Shown here: one piece after another, positions 25,416-33,226 of the stretch
How the letters are laid out: the number at the start of each line of letters is the position of its first letter
Position numbering within the stretch: position 1 is the first letter of the stretch
DNA from: Gordonibacter faecis
Lineage (GTDB): Bacteria; Actinomycetota; Coriobacteriia; Coriobacteriales; Eggerthellaceae
Direction of reading: 5' to 3'
Length of the DNA stretch: 64,000 nucleotides
NCBI RefSeq assembly: GCF_030077735.1
Contig: NZ_JASJEU010000014.1
Span: forward strand, 62,001-126,000
Translations under genes and position numbers: made by a program
Notes under the pieces: generated by a model
What the model was told of the DNA's origin: nothing
The model's input: only the letters and a program-made list of their open reading frames with translations
Database searches by the model: none

Positions 25416-26528
25416 TTAGGCAGCCTCCTTGGCTGCAGCGTCAATGGCGTCGGCATCGAGCGGGTTCACCGTGGTACCGGAGGCATCGCCCGACGACTCT
25501 TCGATGGAGGCGTACAGCACGTAGCGTCCGTCCGAGGGAAGGTTATCGCAGGTAGCGAGCGCGAACGTGCGGGTAAGTTCGGAAGCAGCCGGCACGTCTG
25601 AGACCTGCACCACCGAACGGTCTATCTTGTCCTGCACGTAGGCCGTCTGCTCCGCCGCGTCAGCGAAGGATGTTTGCGCGAGCGGGTCATTTGCTGCCAC
25701 GTGCACGAGCGCGAACGTGCGCAAGCGGTAAGTGGCTTTGGGCGTGAGCAGGTACACCGTGCGATGGGCATCGAACTGCACCTGATCGTCGAAGCCCGCG
25801 ATGGCGGCGAACATAGAACCATCATTTAGGTGGTGGCCATACATAATGTTGTTCGCGTCCGTGAAGTCAGGTGCGTTCGCTGCAGCGAGGAAGATGGCGC
25901 CAAACGTGGCAATCCACCCCTCCGAGCCCTGGAAGTCATGCGTGAGGTACTTCTCGTCGTCCGTGGTGTGCACGATGGGATAATTAATAGGGGTGCCGGG
26001 CACGTAAATCCACCCCACCGTGTCGGGGTTGATGGCCGTGAGCGCATCCCAGTCGACCGTGAGCTCAGACAGCGGCGCGGCGGCAATGTCGTCTGGCGCC
26101 CCGAAGGCCTGATCGGCCACCTGGTTGTAGGAGTTTTGGCCCTGCCAATAGCTGAACGCGATAACGCCCAGCGCCACGAGCGACGCAACCAACACCGCCA
26201 GAGCCACCCAAAACACCACGCGCCAGGGGCCGCCCTTCTTGGGAGCGCGCTGCGAACGTGCTGCCCCTTGCGTTGCCCGTGAGCGAACCGATTGACCAGC
26301 AGCATTCCCCACCACCTGCGAACCGCCCTGTTCCGCCGCGGACGCAACCCGCTGCACTGGCTGTGCGGCAGCACGACCAGCGTGTTCAGCGCGACCAGCA
26401 CGCACACTGCGAGCAGCCGGCAGCCGTTGTGCGCTCACGCGCCGCTGGTCCTGAGCGGCTGGCGAGGGCTGCGCGGCGTGACGCCCACGCGGCGTTTGTC
26501 CGTCGGAGTATGGTCGTTGCTCGGGCAT
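25416..26528 (-). CDS. srtB: Class B sortase
   Basis: Membrane transpeptidase that attaches proteins to the cell wall or assembles surface structures. The 370 residues start with a Gln/Arg/Ala-rich cytoplasmic tail of about 110 residues, unusually long, then one membrane helix (VVFWVALAVLVASLVALGVIAF) and the sortase barrel. The class B pattern is seen: GWIYVPGTPINYPIVHT, the catalytic His in IMYGHHLNDGSMF (232/233), Cys327 in ALATCDN and Arg335 in DGRYVLYA. No obvious substrate with a C-terminal sorting signal lies in the window; the secreted proteins of the DGR locus lack LPXTG-type endings. Confidence 0.9.
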   Translation of the reverse strand: MPEQRPYSDGQTPRGRHAAQPSPAAQDQRRVSAQRLPAARSVRAGRAEHAGRAAAQPVQRVASAAEQGGSQVVGNAAGQSVRSRATQGAARSQRAPKKGGPWRVVFWVALAVLVASLVALGVIAFSYWQGQNSYNQVADQAFGAPDDIAAAPLSELTVDWDALTAINPDTVGWIYVPGTPINYPIVHTTDDEKYLTHDFQGSEGWIATFGAIFLAAANAPDFTDANNIMYGHHLNDGSMFAAIAGFDDQVQFDAHRTVYLLTPKATYRLRTFALVHVAANDPLAQTSFADAAEQTAYVQDKIDRSVVQVSDVPAASELTRTFALATCDNLPSDGRYVLYASIEESSGDASGTTVNPLDADAIDAAAKEAA

Positions 26529-26602
26529 TGCTCCCTTTCAAGTGGGCGAATCGGCAACCCGCGCGCGGGCGCGACATCCGCCGTTTTCAGACCGTTACCA
26601 TA

Positions 26603-26630
26603 ATAAGCAAACGCCCCCGAAATGGGGGCG
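26603..26630 (-). terminator. Candidate terminator after the 39-residue membrane peptide gene
   Basis: On the minus strand CGCCCCC (26630-26624) pairs with GGGGGCG (26618-26612) around a 5-nt loop and is followed by TTTGCTTATT, a modest T-rich tail. Confidence 0.6.
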
Positions 26631-26676
26631 CGATGCCGTGAAAACGCTCATATTTCACGCAGCAGTACGAGCAGCG

Positions 26677-26796
26677 CTACTTCTTCTTCATCTCGTCAAT
26701 AAAGCCTTTCGCAATGAACACCACAATGATCAGGACAATGATAGCAATAATGACCCACACAGCCCACATAGGTACAACGCCGAATAATGAATCCAT
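26677..26796 (-). CDS. 39-residue single-span membrane peptide
   Basis: A short gene with an AAGGGG site 8 bp before the ATG at 26796 and a TAG stop at 26679-26677. The product is a short N-terminus (MDSLFGVVPM), one strongly hydrophobic helix (AVWVIIAIIVLIIVVFIA) and a charged tail ending DEMKKK. Synthetic features such as a good ribosome site, a compact helix and a following terminator support translation. Its role is unknown; many such peptides modulate larger membrane complexes. Neighbouring genes are the PPK2 gene upstream and sortase downstream, both on the same strand. Confidence 0.75.
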   Translation of the reverse strand: MDSLFGVVPMWAVWVIIAIIVLIIVVFIAKGFIDEMKKK

Positions 26797-26871
26797 GTTC
26801 GGTACCCCTTTTTTCAAGCACGCCGAAGCATGCGGTTTCGCTTCCAATTATCTTGACATGGTAACGCTTAC

Positions 26872-28644
26872 TCACTTTTCGCGCAAGCGCGCTTCAAGGG
26901 CCTCGTTGATAATTTTGAGGGCTTTGACCCGGGCAAAACGCTTGTCGTCGCTCTCCAGAATAATCCAGGGAGCGAACGGGGTGGACGTCAGGCGGAACAT
27001 GTCTTCAATGGCAGATTTGTACTGGGGATACTTGTCCCGATTGCGCCAATCTTCGTCCGTGATTTTCCACTGCTTGGCCGGGTCTTGCTCGCGGTCGTGA
27101 AAGCGACGCAGCTGCTCTTCGGGGCTCACGTCCACCCAGAATTTCAGCAGAATGGCGCCCCAACGCACCAGTTCACGCTCAAACTCGTTGATTTCGTCGT
27201 AGGCGCGGCCCCACTCGGCCGGCGTGGCGAAACCTTCCACACGCTCAACGAGCACCCGCCCGTACCAACTGCGGTCGTAAATGCCCACGTGACCCGCCTT
27301 CGGCAGACGCGTCCAGTAGCGCCACAGGTGCGGGTGCAGAAGTTCCGGCTTGGTGGGTGCCGGCGAGGGAAACACCGTGTAGGCGCGCGCGTCGAGGGCC
27401 TGAGCCACGCGCTTGATGTTGCCGCCTTTGCCGGCGGCGTCCCAGCCTTCGTACATGATCATGAGCGGAATGCGCTTCTGATACATTTCCATTTCCAGCT
27501 TGTTGAGACGCGCCTGCTCGGCTTTGAGCTGGGATTTGTACGTTTCGGGGTCGAGCGCAAGGGTGTGATCCACCTCGTCGAGCACCGGGCGTTCGGCCTG
27601 CACGACGAAGCGAGAAGCACGGGGGGCGTGCGCGTGCGCCTCGGCGGCCTCGCGTTCGGCGGCGGCGTGGATTGCGGCTTCTTGTTCGGGCGTGCGCTCG
27701 GCGGCGGGGGTGTCAACCAGAAGTCCGGCCGAGTTTGCCTGCGCCTTTGCCGCCGCGGCAGCAGCGTCCGGGTCGGGCTGGGCGGAGAGCGCGCCTTTGA
27801 TGGCCTCGACCAGCGTCTCGGCAATAGCCAGGTTCGCCGCGCGCTTGTCCTCGCCGTTGATCAGGCGCCAGGGAGCATAGGAGAAGTTACTGCCTTCCAG
27901 AAGGTGGTCATACAGGCGATAGGCCTGGGTATAGTTGTTGACGCTGGCCAGCTTTTCCTTGCTCACGCGCCAGCGCGTGGCCGGGTCGTTGTGCAGGCGC
28001 TCAAGGCGCTTCTTCTGCGCCTCCTGCCCCACGTGGACGAAGAATTTCACCACCACGTAGCCGTCGTCGACCAGTTGCTGCTCGAAGTCGGCCGCCGAGG
28101 TGAGGTAGCGGTGCAGTACGTCGATATGTCGCTCGTCGCGCGCCTGTTCAACGGCGGCGACGGCGGTTTTGTGGTGCGCCTTGTTCTTCCCCGTGCCGCT
28201 GGCTCCGTCTTCCGCGTTGCGCACTCCCGCCAGCGAAAGGTCGCCGAACTCGCTGTAGAGCATGTGCTGGGTGGCGGCCGTGTACCAGCCGCGGTCGTAG
28301 AACGTGATGGCGCCGCGCGGGCCAAGCGCGCGCCAAAACTCCTGCATGACCGGGTAGAATCCCGTGACGTCGTGCGCCGCACCCGCGAAGGACCGAGCCG
28401 CTTCCACATCGAGGTCCTCAGTGACGTAAACGCTGGTGGCACGCGCGTCCAGGTTGTACATGAGGTCGGAAATGCGGCTTCCCTTGCCCGCACCGTTCCA
28501 CCCTTCAAACAGCACAACAAGGCCGACGCCCTGCTTCACCGCCTCTTGCTGCAACACCACCAGCTGCTCCATGAGCGCATCTCGACGACGCTTATACTCA
28601 TTCTTCTGCAAAGGCTCCCGCGTAAAGTCAACGGCCTCCAACAT
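26872..28644 (-). CDS. pap: Two-domain polyphosphate kinase 2 (polyphosphate:AMP phosphotransferase type)
   Basis: Transfers phosphate from polyphosphate to a nucleotide; two-domain (class II) members phosphorylate AMP to ADP. The 590 residues contain two PPK2 modules. The first (about 15-255) has Walker A in LVVLFEGWNGAGKGSRI and the lid-like GAITFYDRGWYTAA. The second (about 345-585) has LMIMYEGWDAAGKGGNIK, KPELLHPHLWRYWTRLP and VGIYDRSWYGRVLVERVEGF. They are joined by an Ala/Glu-rich linker. A GGAAGGA site precedes the ATG at 28644. The gene is a single transcription unit next to the CRISPR region. Assignment as AMP-specific rests on the tandem architecture. Confidence 0.93.
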   Translation of the reverse strand: MLEAVDFTREPLQKNEYKRRRDALMEQLVVLQQEAVKQGVGLVVLFEGWNGAGKGSRISDLMYNLDARATSVYVTEDLDVEAARSFAGAAHDVTGFYPVMQEFWRALGPRGAITFYDRGWYTAATQHMLYSEFGDLSLAGVRNAEDGASGTGKNKAHHKTAVAAVEQARDERHIDVLHRYLTSAADFEQQLVDDGYVVVKFFVHVGQEAQKKRLERLHNDPATRWRVSKEKLASVNNYTQAYRLYDHLLEGSNFSYAPWRLINGEDKRAANLAIAETLVEAIKGALSAQPDPDAAAAAAKAQANSAGLLVDTPAAERTPEQEAAIHAAAEREAAEAHAHAPRASRFVVQAERPVLDEVDHTLALDPETYKSQLKAEQARLNKLEMEMYQKRIPLMIMYEGWDAAGKGGNIKRVAQALDARAYTVFPSPAPTKPELLHPHLWRYWTRLPKAGHVGIYDRSWYGRVLVERVEGFATPAEWGRAYDEINEFERELVRWGAILLKFWVDVSPEEQLRRFHDREQDPAKQWKITDEDWRNRDKYPQYKSAIEDMFRLTSTPFAPWIILESDDKRFARVKALKIINEALEARLREK

Positions 28645-28778
28645 AAGCGCGTCCTTCCCCCCGACATCGTGCCGCCATCATAGCACAGGGCGGAAACGAC
28701 GTTCGAAGGCAGTACCTACTCGTTTGTTGTTAATTTAAAAACAAGCGTTAGACAAATGAAAAGTATGCTCAGAAAATG

Positions 28779-28809
28779 AGAAAAGACTGCAAGGTACGAA
28801 ACCCTACAG
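28779..28809 (-). terminator. Terminator-like hairpin beyond the CRISPR trailer
   Basis: On the minus strand CTGTAGGGT (28809-28801) pairs with ACCTTGCAG (28795-28787) over 9 bp, two of them G-U, around a 5-nt loop and is followed by TCTTTTCT. On the plus strand the same arms contain two mismatches, so it is built for minus-strand RNA and would end the pre-crRNA transcript. Confidence 0.65.
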
Positions 28810-28825
28810 CCTTTTCAGCTCACTC

Positions 28826-28861
28826 TCTTAATTACCAGTCAGTTTGTCATTGCTTCAAAAC
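28826..28861 (-). repeat. Outlying degenerate CRISPR repeat/anti-repeat-like copy
   Basis: A 36-bp relic of the array repeat differing at six positions, separated from the last array repeat by 81 bp instead of 29-30. Three of the changes are C-to-T on the plus strand, so plus-strand RNA from here would still pair with crRNA through G-U pairs. On the plus strand it is followed by hairpin-capable sequence (CTTAT/ATAAG at 28861-28874; AGTGAAA/TTTCACT at about 28874-28909). Confidence 0.6.
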
Positions 28862-28942
28862 TTATAATCATAAGAGTGAAAAATTAAAGCAAGCAATTAG
28901 TTTCACTGCTTAAATGATATCAGAATTATACACAACTCCTAA

Positions 28943-31277
28943 CTCACAAGACCAGTCAGTTTGTCACTGCTCCAAAACCGAAAAACCTCCCACTCGTTTG
29001 CACTCATCGTTTGACTACCAGTCAGTTTGTCACTGCTCCAAAACTACGTGCCGTCCGTGCATCGCACGACCCTCGTTTGACTACCAGTCAGTTTGTCACT
29101 GCTCCAAAACTCGAAACCGTTAATGCAGAGGTTGCCTACTGTTTGACTACCAGTCAGTTTGTCACTGCTCCAAAACGACGTCCTCTTTGACGCTTAAAAT
29201 CTGCTGTTTGACTACCAGTCAGTTTGTCACTGCTCCAAAACTTCAAACGCGACCGTGGGGCGAACATTAGGTTTGACTACCAGTCAGTTTGTCACTGCTC
29301 CAAAACTGGTGCGAAGGGTGACCCCATGAGTGAACGGTTTGACTACCAGTCAGTTTGTCACTGCTCCAAAACCCAAGAGCAATGTCAGCAGCCCTTCTAC
29401 GAGTTTGACTACCAGTCAGTTTGTCACTGCTCCAAAACGCGCTCGAAACACCGCTACGACGTGGTCAAGTTTGACTACCAGTCAGTTTGTCACTGCTCCA
29501 AAACAATTCGTACCCCGGGAACTCGCGGTGTTCGGTTTGACTACCAGTCAGTTTGTCACTGCTCCAAAACTACAGATGTTGCGGTGTGGTTTCAGAACAT
29601 GTTTGACTACCAGTCAGTTTGTCACTGCTCCAAAACTGTCAGGGTTGGACGTTTGGCGTCTGGCTCGTTTGACTACCAGTCAGTTTGTCACTGCTCCAAA
29701 ACGTGGTGTTTGTTGTTGTGAATAGTATAGCAGTTTGACTACCAGTCAGTTTGTCACTGCTCCAAAACATCTTCCAAGCGGATTGCGAACTTCCACGAGT
29801 TTGACTACCAGTCAGTTTGTCACTGCTCCAAAACATTGTGTTTGTGTATGTGAATAGTATAGCGTTTGACTACCAGTCAGTTTGTCACTGCTCCAAAACA
29901 CCTAGAGGCAATCGTCCACGACGCGCAGGGTTTGACTACCAGTCAGTTTGTCACTGCTCCAAAACAGCCTGCTGCTGGTCGTACTCGTCGCTGTCGTTTG
30001 ACTACCAGTCAGTTTGTCACTGCTCCAAAACCGCAAGAGATTTTTTCACCTGCGTGAGGTTGTTTGACTACCAGTCAGTTTGTCACTGCTCCAAAACCCT
30101 ACTGGAAAATGGCCGAAACGTATCTCAGTTTGACTACCAGTCAGTTTGTCACTGCTCCAAAACGTGGCGTGTGTTTACCTCCCCACTGGGGGAGTTTGAC
30201 TACCAGTCAGTTTGTCACTGCTCCAAAACCACGGCGATCAAGAAATGTCTGTGAAGTGGGTTTGACTACCAGTCAGTTTGTCACTGCTCCAAAACGATAC
30301 GCTCGTGGGCCAGTTTCGCTACACGTTTGACTACCAGTCAGTTTGTCACTGCTCCAAAACCCTTATTTCTTTCGTACATTGACTCCAGCTGTTTGACTAC
30401 CAGTCAGTTTGTCACTGCTCCAAAACAGCACGGCACGGGAACTTCCGGCAACTGTGTTTGACTACCAGTCAGTTTGTCACTGCTCCAAAACCGCCGTGCG
30501 CGGGGTAAGCTGCTGATAGTCGTTTGACTACCAGTCAGTTTGTCACTGCTCCAAAACATAGCGTTGCGCATACGGGATGCAGAATAAGTTTGACTACCAG
30601 TCAGTTTGTCACTGCTCCAAAACTAGAAGTCCTGATCGAGCAGCATGCACTGGTTTGACTACCAGTCAGTTTGTCACTGCTCCAAAACCTGCCACAAGCG
30701 CTCGCCGCGCATACAGGCGTTTGACTACCAGTCAGTTTGTCACTGCTCCAAAACGGATTCAGTCGGCCAGCTGATCGGGGTAAGTTTGACTACCAGTCAG
30801 TTTGTCACTGCTCCAAAACGCTGGTCGTGGCCTCGAAGTCTGCGGCCCGTTTGACTACCAGTCAGTTTGTCACTGCTCCAAAACTACCACCGCTCGCCGC
30901 GCATACAGGCTATGTTTGACTACCAGTCAGTTTGTCACTGCTCCAAAACCTATTAACGTAGTAAATACCCTCGCGTATAGTTTGACTACCAGTCAGTTTG
31001 TCACTGCTCCAAAACCATCGCGGATGCCAACGATGCAGTTACGGGTTTGACTACCAGTCAGTTTGTCACTGCTCCAAAACTGCACTGAATCAGCCGCGGC
31101 CCAGACCTTCGTTTGACTACCAGTCAGTTTGTCACTGCTCCAAAACGCAATTTCTTGCAGCGTAAGCATGCTTTCTGTTTGACTACCAGTCAGTTTGTCA
31201 CTGCTCCAAAACGAAATTGAGCGTTGACAGCGCATAGACGTGTTTGACTACCAGTCAGTTTGTCACTGCTCCAAAAC
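28943..31277 (-). CRISPR. Type II-A CRISPR array, 36 repeats and 35 spacers
   Basis: Repeats are 36 bp, in crRNA orientation starting GTTTTGGAGCAGTGAC and ending GGTAGTCAAAC. Spacers are 29 or 30 bp. I located 36 repeat starts from 28943 to 31242; all inspected repeats are identical except the one at 28943, which is degenerate over the 8 bases at its low-coordinate end. Minus-strand transcription is supported by the orientation of the cas genes, degeneracy at the far end from cas (the trailer), the GTTTT-xGAGC start shared with type II-A repeats and base pairing with the tracrRNA at 37364. The leader must lie within the 55 bp between csn2 and the first repeat, possibly extending into csn2. 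Two spacer pairs are related to each other. Confidence 0.98.
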
Positions 31278-31332
31278 CGTTGGGGCAAAATTCTTTCTGC
31301 GGAAGAACAGACAACGGACTGGCTGGCTCTCT

Positions 31333-32013
31333 TCATGATTGAAGAAAGTCCTTGTCAATACACATTTTTCTTTCATACTCATAGCTTGTATCATCAGGAA
31401 CATTCTCCAGCAACAGCACCTTCAATTCAGAAAAAACTGCTTGCCGATAAAACTCTTGCAGCTCGTTTTCCTCTAAAAATTGCTTCAGATTCACGAAAAC
31501 GAGTTGCTTGGCGAATGCTGCATCAGACGCAAACTTCAAAAACTTTATCAGGTTGTCAAGGAGCGAGTCGGAAGGATCAATATCAACGCCAAAATCGAAC
31601 GCCTTCAGATACTTCCGCATATCCCATTGTACTTCAAAAGCATAATCTGATTTAAGGCGCAAACCCAATGATGCAACCCGATCTGATAAAGCTCGCCCCA
31701 TGGTCTCGATTTCCTGGCGCTCTTTATCCTCAGACAGAAACATGTTCTCAACCCGTTCGAGAACCTCGCCAAATAATGCTCGCTCCGTCCATGGAAGTTC
31801 AAACGGATTGAAAACAAAAAGGAAGTAATTCCTCGAACTACGGCGTTCCTCTCCTTCCCACAGTGCGTACGGCTCCACCGCCGCTTCATCAAGCTCAGAA
31901 AAGAAAGACTGGCACACGCGAGCAAACAGCGTGCGATTGTGAATCTCCACTACCGAAACCGCATCGCGCTCCAGTGCAAGCGATTCAGAAAAACCCGACA
32001 ATGACAAGTTCAT
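31333..32013 (-). CDS. csn2: Type II-A CRISPR adaptation protein Csn2
   Basis: DNA-end-binding ring protein needed for spacer acquisition in type II-A systems. The 226 residues match the short Csn2 form in length and layout: an N-terminal region ending in the strand FLFVFNPFELPW, a long helical middle (about residues 75-140, with LSDRVASLGLRLKSDYAFEVQWDM) and the C-terminal head segment LVFVNLKQFLEENELQEFY followed by LKVLLLEN and a terminal YERKMCIDKDFLQ. Its start overlaps the cas2 stop by 4 bp (32010-32013), as in many II-A operons. It directly precedes the array. Its presence classifies the system as subtype II-A. Confidence 0.88.
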   Translation of the reverse strand: MNLSLSGFSESLALERDAVSVVEIHNRTLFARVCQSFFSELDEAAVEPYALWEGEERRSSRNYFLFVFNPFELPWTERALFGEVLERVENMFLSEDKERQEIETMGRALSDRVASLGLRLKSDYAFEVQWDMRKYLKAFDFGVDIDPSDSLLDNLIKFLKFASDAAFAKQLVFVNLKQFLEENELQEFYRQAVFSELKVLLLENVPDDTSYEYERKMCIDKDFLQS

Positions 32014-32345
32014 AGCACCACGAACCCCTCTAGGGTATCCACCTCGGCATACGATTCCCGCTCGCCCGTTATGAACTCCATGGCCGCAAATTGCTTCTCG
32101 GTTACTTTGAGCACTTGCACCAATCCGTATGGTGGGCGATGCTGGCGCAGGCGGCTAATACTCGCGCCAGCTTGCGCATCGTTCACCACTAATTTGGCGT
32201 AGACTGATTCCTGTAGCATAAGGAATCCCTCTTTGATGAGGTGCTTGCGGAATAAGCGGTATTCTTTTCGCTGCACCGCCGTATCAACTGGCAAGTCGAA
32301 AAACACGAACACCCTCATGAACCGCACCCTCTCTTGAACGCTCAT
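32010..32345 (-). CDS. cas2: CRISPR-associated endonuclease Cas2
   Basis: Structural partner of Cas1 in the spacer integration complex. The 111 residues contain the ferredoxin-like start MRVFVFFDLPVDTAVQRKEYR (residues 10-30) with the conserved Asp, then FLMLQESVYAKLVVNDAQA and the C-terminal LKVTEKQFAAMEFITGE. I keep the ATG at 32345, which overlaps the cas1 stop (ATGA); type II-A Cas2 proteins often have a few residues before the first strand. An alternative start is Met10 at 32318. Confidence 0.95.
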   Translation of the reverse strand: MSVQERVRFMRVFVFFDLPVDTAVQRKEYRLFRKHLIKEGFLMLQESVYAKLVVNDAQAGASISRLRQHRPPYGLVQVLKVTEKQFAAMEFITGERESYAEVDTLEGFVVL

Positions 32346-33226
32346 AACTGCTCGAAGCCCTCAATCTCGGCCACTACCATAGTTTTATTAAGGGCCGCAA
32401 GACAGTCTTGCACATACAACGACACCACCGAATGCAAGCGATACGAACCTCCTTTGTACGCCACGACACGGTTCCCCAAATCGCCCAACAAGCGCCGTAC
32501 TTCCTTGTCGAACACCTCCTGAGCATATTTGTACACGAGCCCATCAACCACAGGACGAAAGGGCTCCATCAAGTCGCACGAGAAGTTGAACTGGTTATAT
32601 TCGCTCCGATGGCATATACCGCACTGCGTCAAATAGCCTCGGGAAACTATTTCCCGGTTCACCATAGAAAGCAGAACGGCATAGCCGTAATTCAGGGCGG
32701 CATTTGTAGGAACATTGTCATCACGAGTAAAGTCATGACCGAAAAGCGCAGCAAAATACTGTCGCGCGGCATGCGCCTCCCGGTTTGTCGTGTCCCCCGA
32801 CTTCACCTCATCCCTACATACATACAAAGCCTTTGCCGCATCCGCCTGATCATTCTCCTCAAGCACGCGTGCCTGTTGGCGTATCTTCTCTTTCACAACG
32901 TGCTGCCATACCCGCTTTTTGATAGGCTCACCCCACGACAGCTGCTCCTGTACGCGTTTGCTTGCATTGTGTGCACCATAGAGCGGAAGATACTGCCCAA
33001 TAGGGTTGCACTTTTCGTCAGCCACCACGAGCGATATCTTGCATTTTGCCAGCTCAGAAAGCAGATAGGCACTGAGATACACCTGTGTATTTTGCAGAAT
33101 GATGGAAGATATTTCGGACAAATGAATCTTCGCAGTGTCATCTGTTTTGCGCACCACCAAGTAACCGCCTTGATAGCTGCAGCGGCATTGACTCTCGATG
33201 AACACCGTCCTAAAGGCCAATCTCAT
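32342..33226 (-). CDS. cas1: CRISPR-associated integrase Cas1
   Basis: Integrates prespacers at the leader end of the array. The 294 residues show an N-terminal beta domain (VFIESQCRCSYQGGYLVV, ISSIILQNTQVYLSAYLL) and a C-terminal helical domain. That domain holds the metal-binding residues: Glu in TTNREAHAARQYFAALFG, His in GICHRSEYNQFNFSCDLMEPFRPVVD and the Asp/Glu that follow. It overlaps cas9 by 17 bp and cas2 by 4 bp, so the four cas genes form one translationally coupled operon. Confidence 0.97.
   Translation of the reverse strand: MRLAFRTVFIESQCRCSYQGGYLVVRKTDDTAKIHLSEISSIILQNTQVYLSAYLLSELAKCKISLVVADEKCNPIGQYLPLYGAHNASKRVQEQLSWGEPIKKRVWQHVVKEKIRQQARVLEENDQADAAKALYVCRDEVKSGDTTNREAHAARQYFAALFGHDFTRDDNVPTNAALNYGYAVLLSMVNREIVSRGYLTQCGICHRSEYNQFNFSCDLMEPFRPVVDGLVYKYAQEVFDKEVRRLLGDLGNRVVAYKGGSYRLHSVVSLYVQDCLAALNKTMVVAEIEGFEQL

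Noticed and set aside
27085..28683. A 532-residue plus-strand ORF
   Set aside because: Antisense shadow of the PPK2 gene, whose Walker motifs are unambiguous.
28770..28865. A minus-strand tracrRNA starting at the outlying repeat copy, with the 28779-28809 hairpin as its terminator
   Set aside because: It would require a plus-strand array. The changed bases then give C-A mismatches rather than G-U pairs, the array would run against the cas genes, and a much better tracrRNA lies at 37364-37495 pairing with minus-strand crRNA.
28914..31235. ORFs of 60-165 residues with repeated FDYQSVCHCSKT or TTSQFVTAPK units
   Set aside because: They are translations of the CRISPR repeats and spacers, open only because the 66-bp period is divisible by three.
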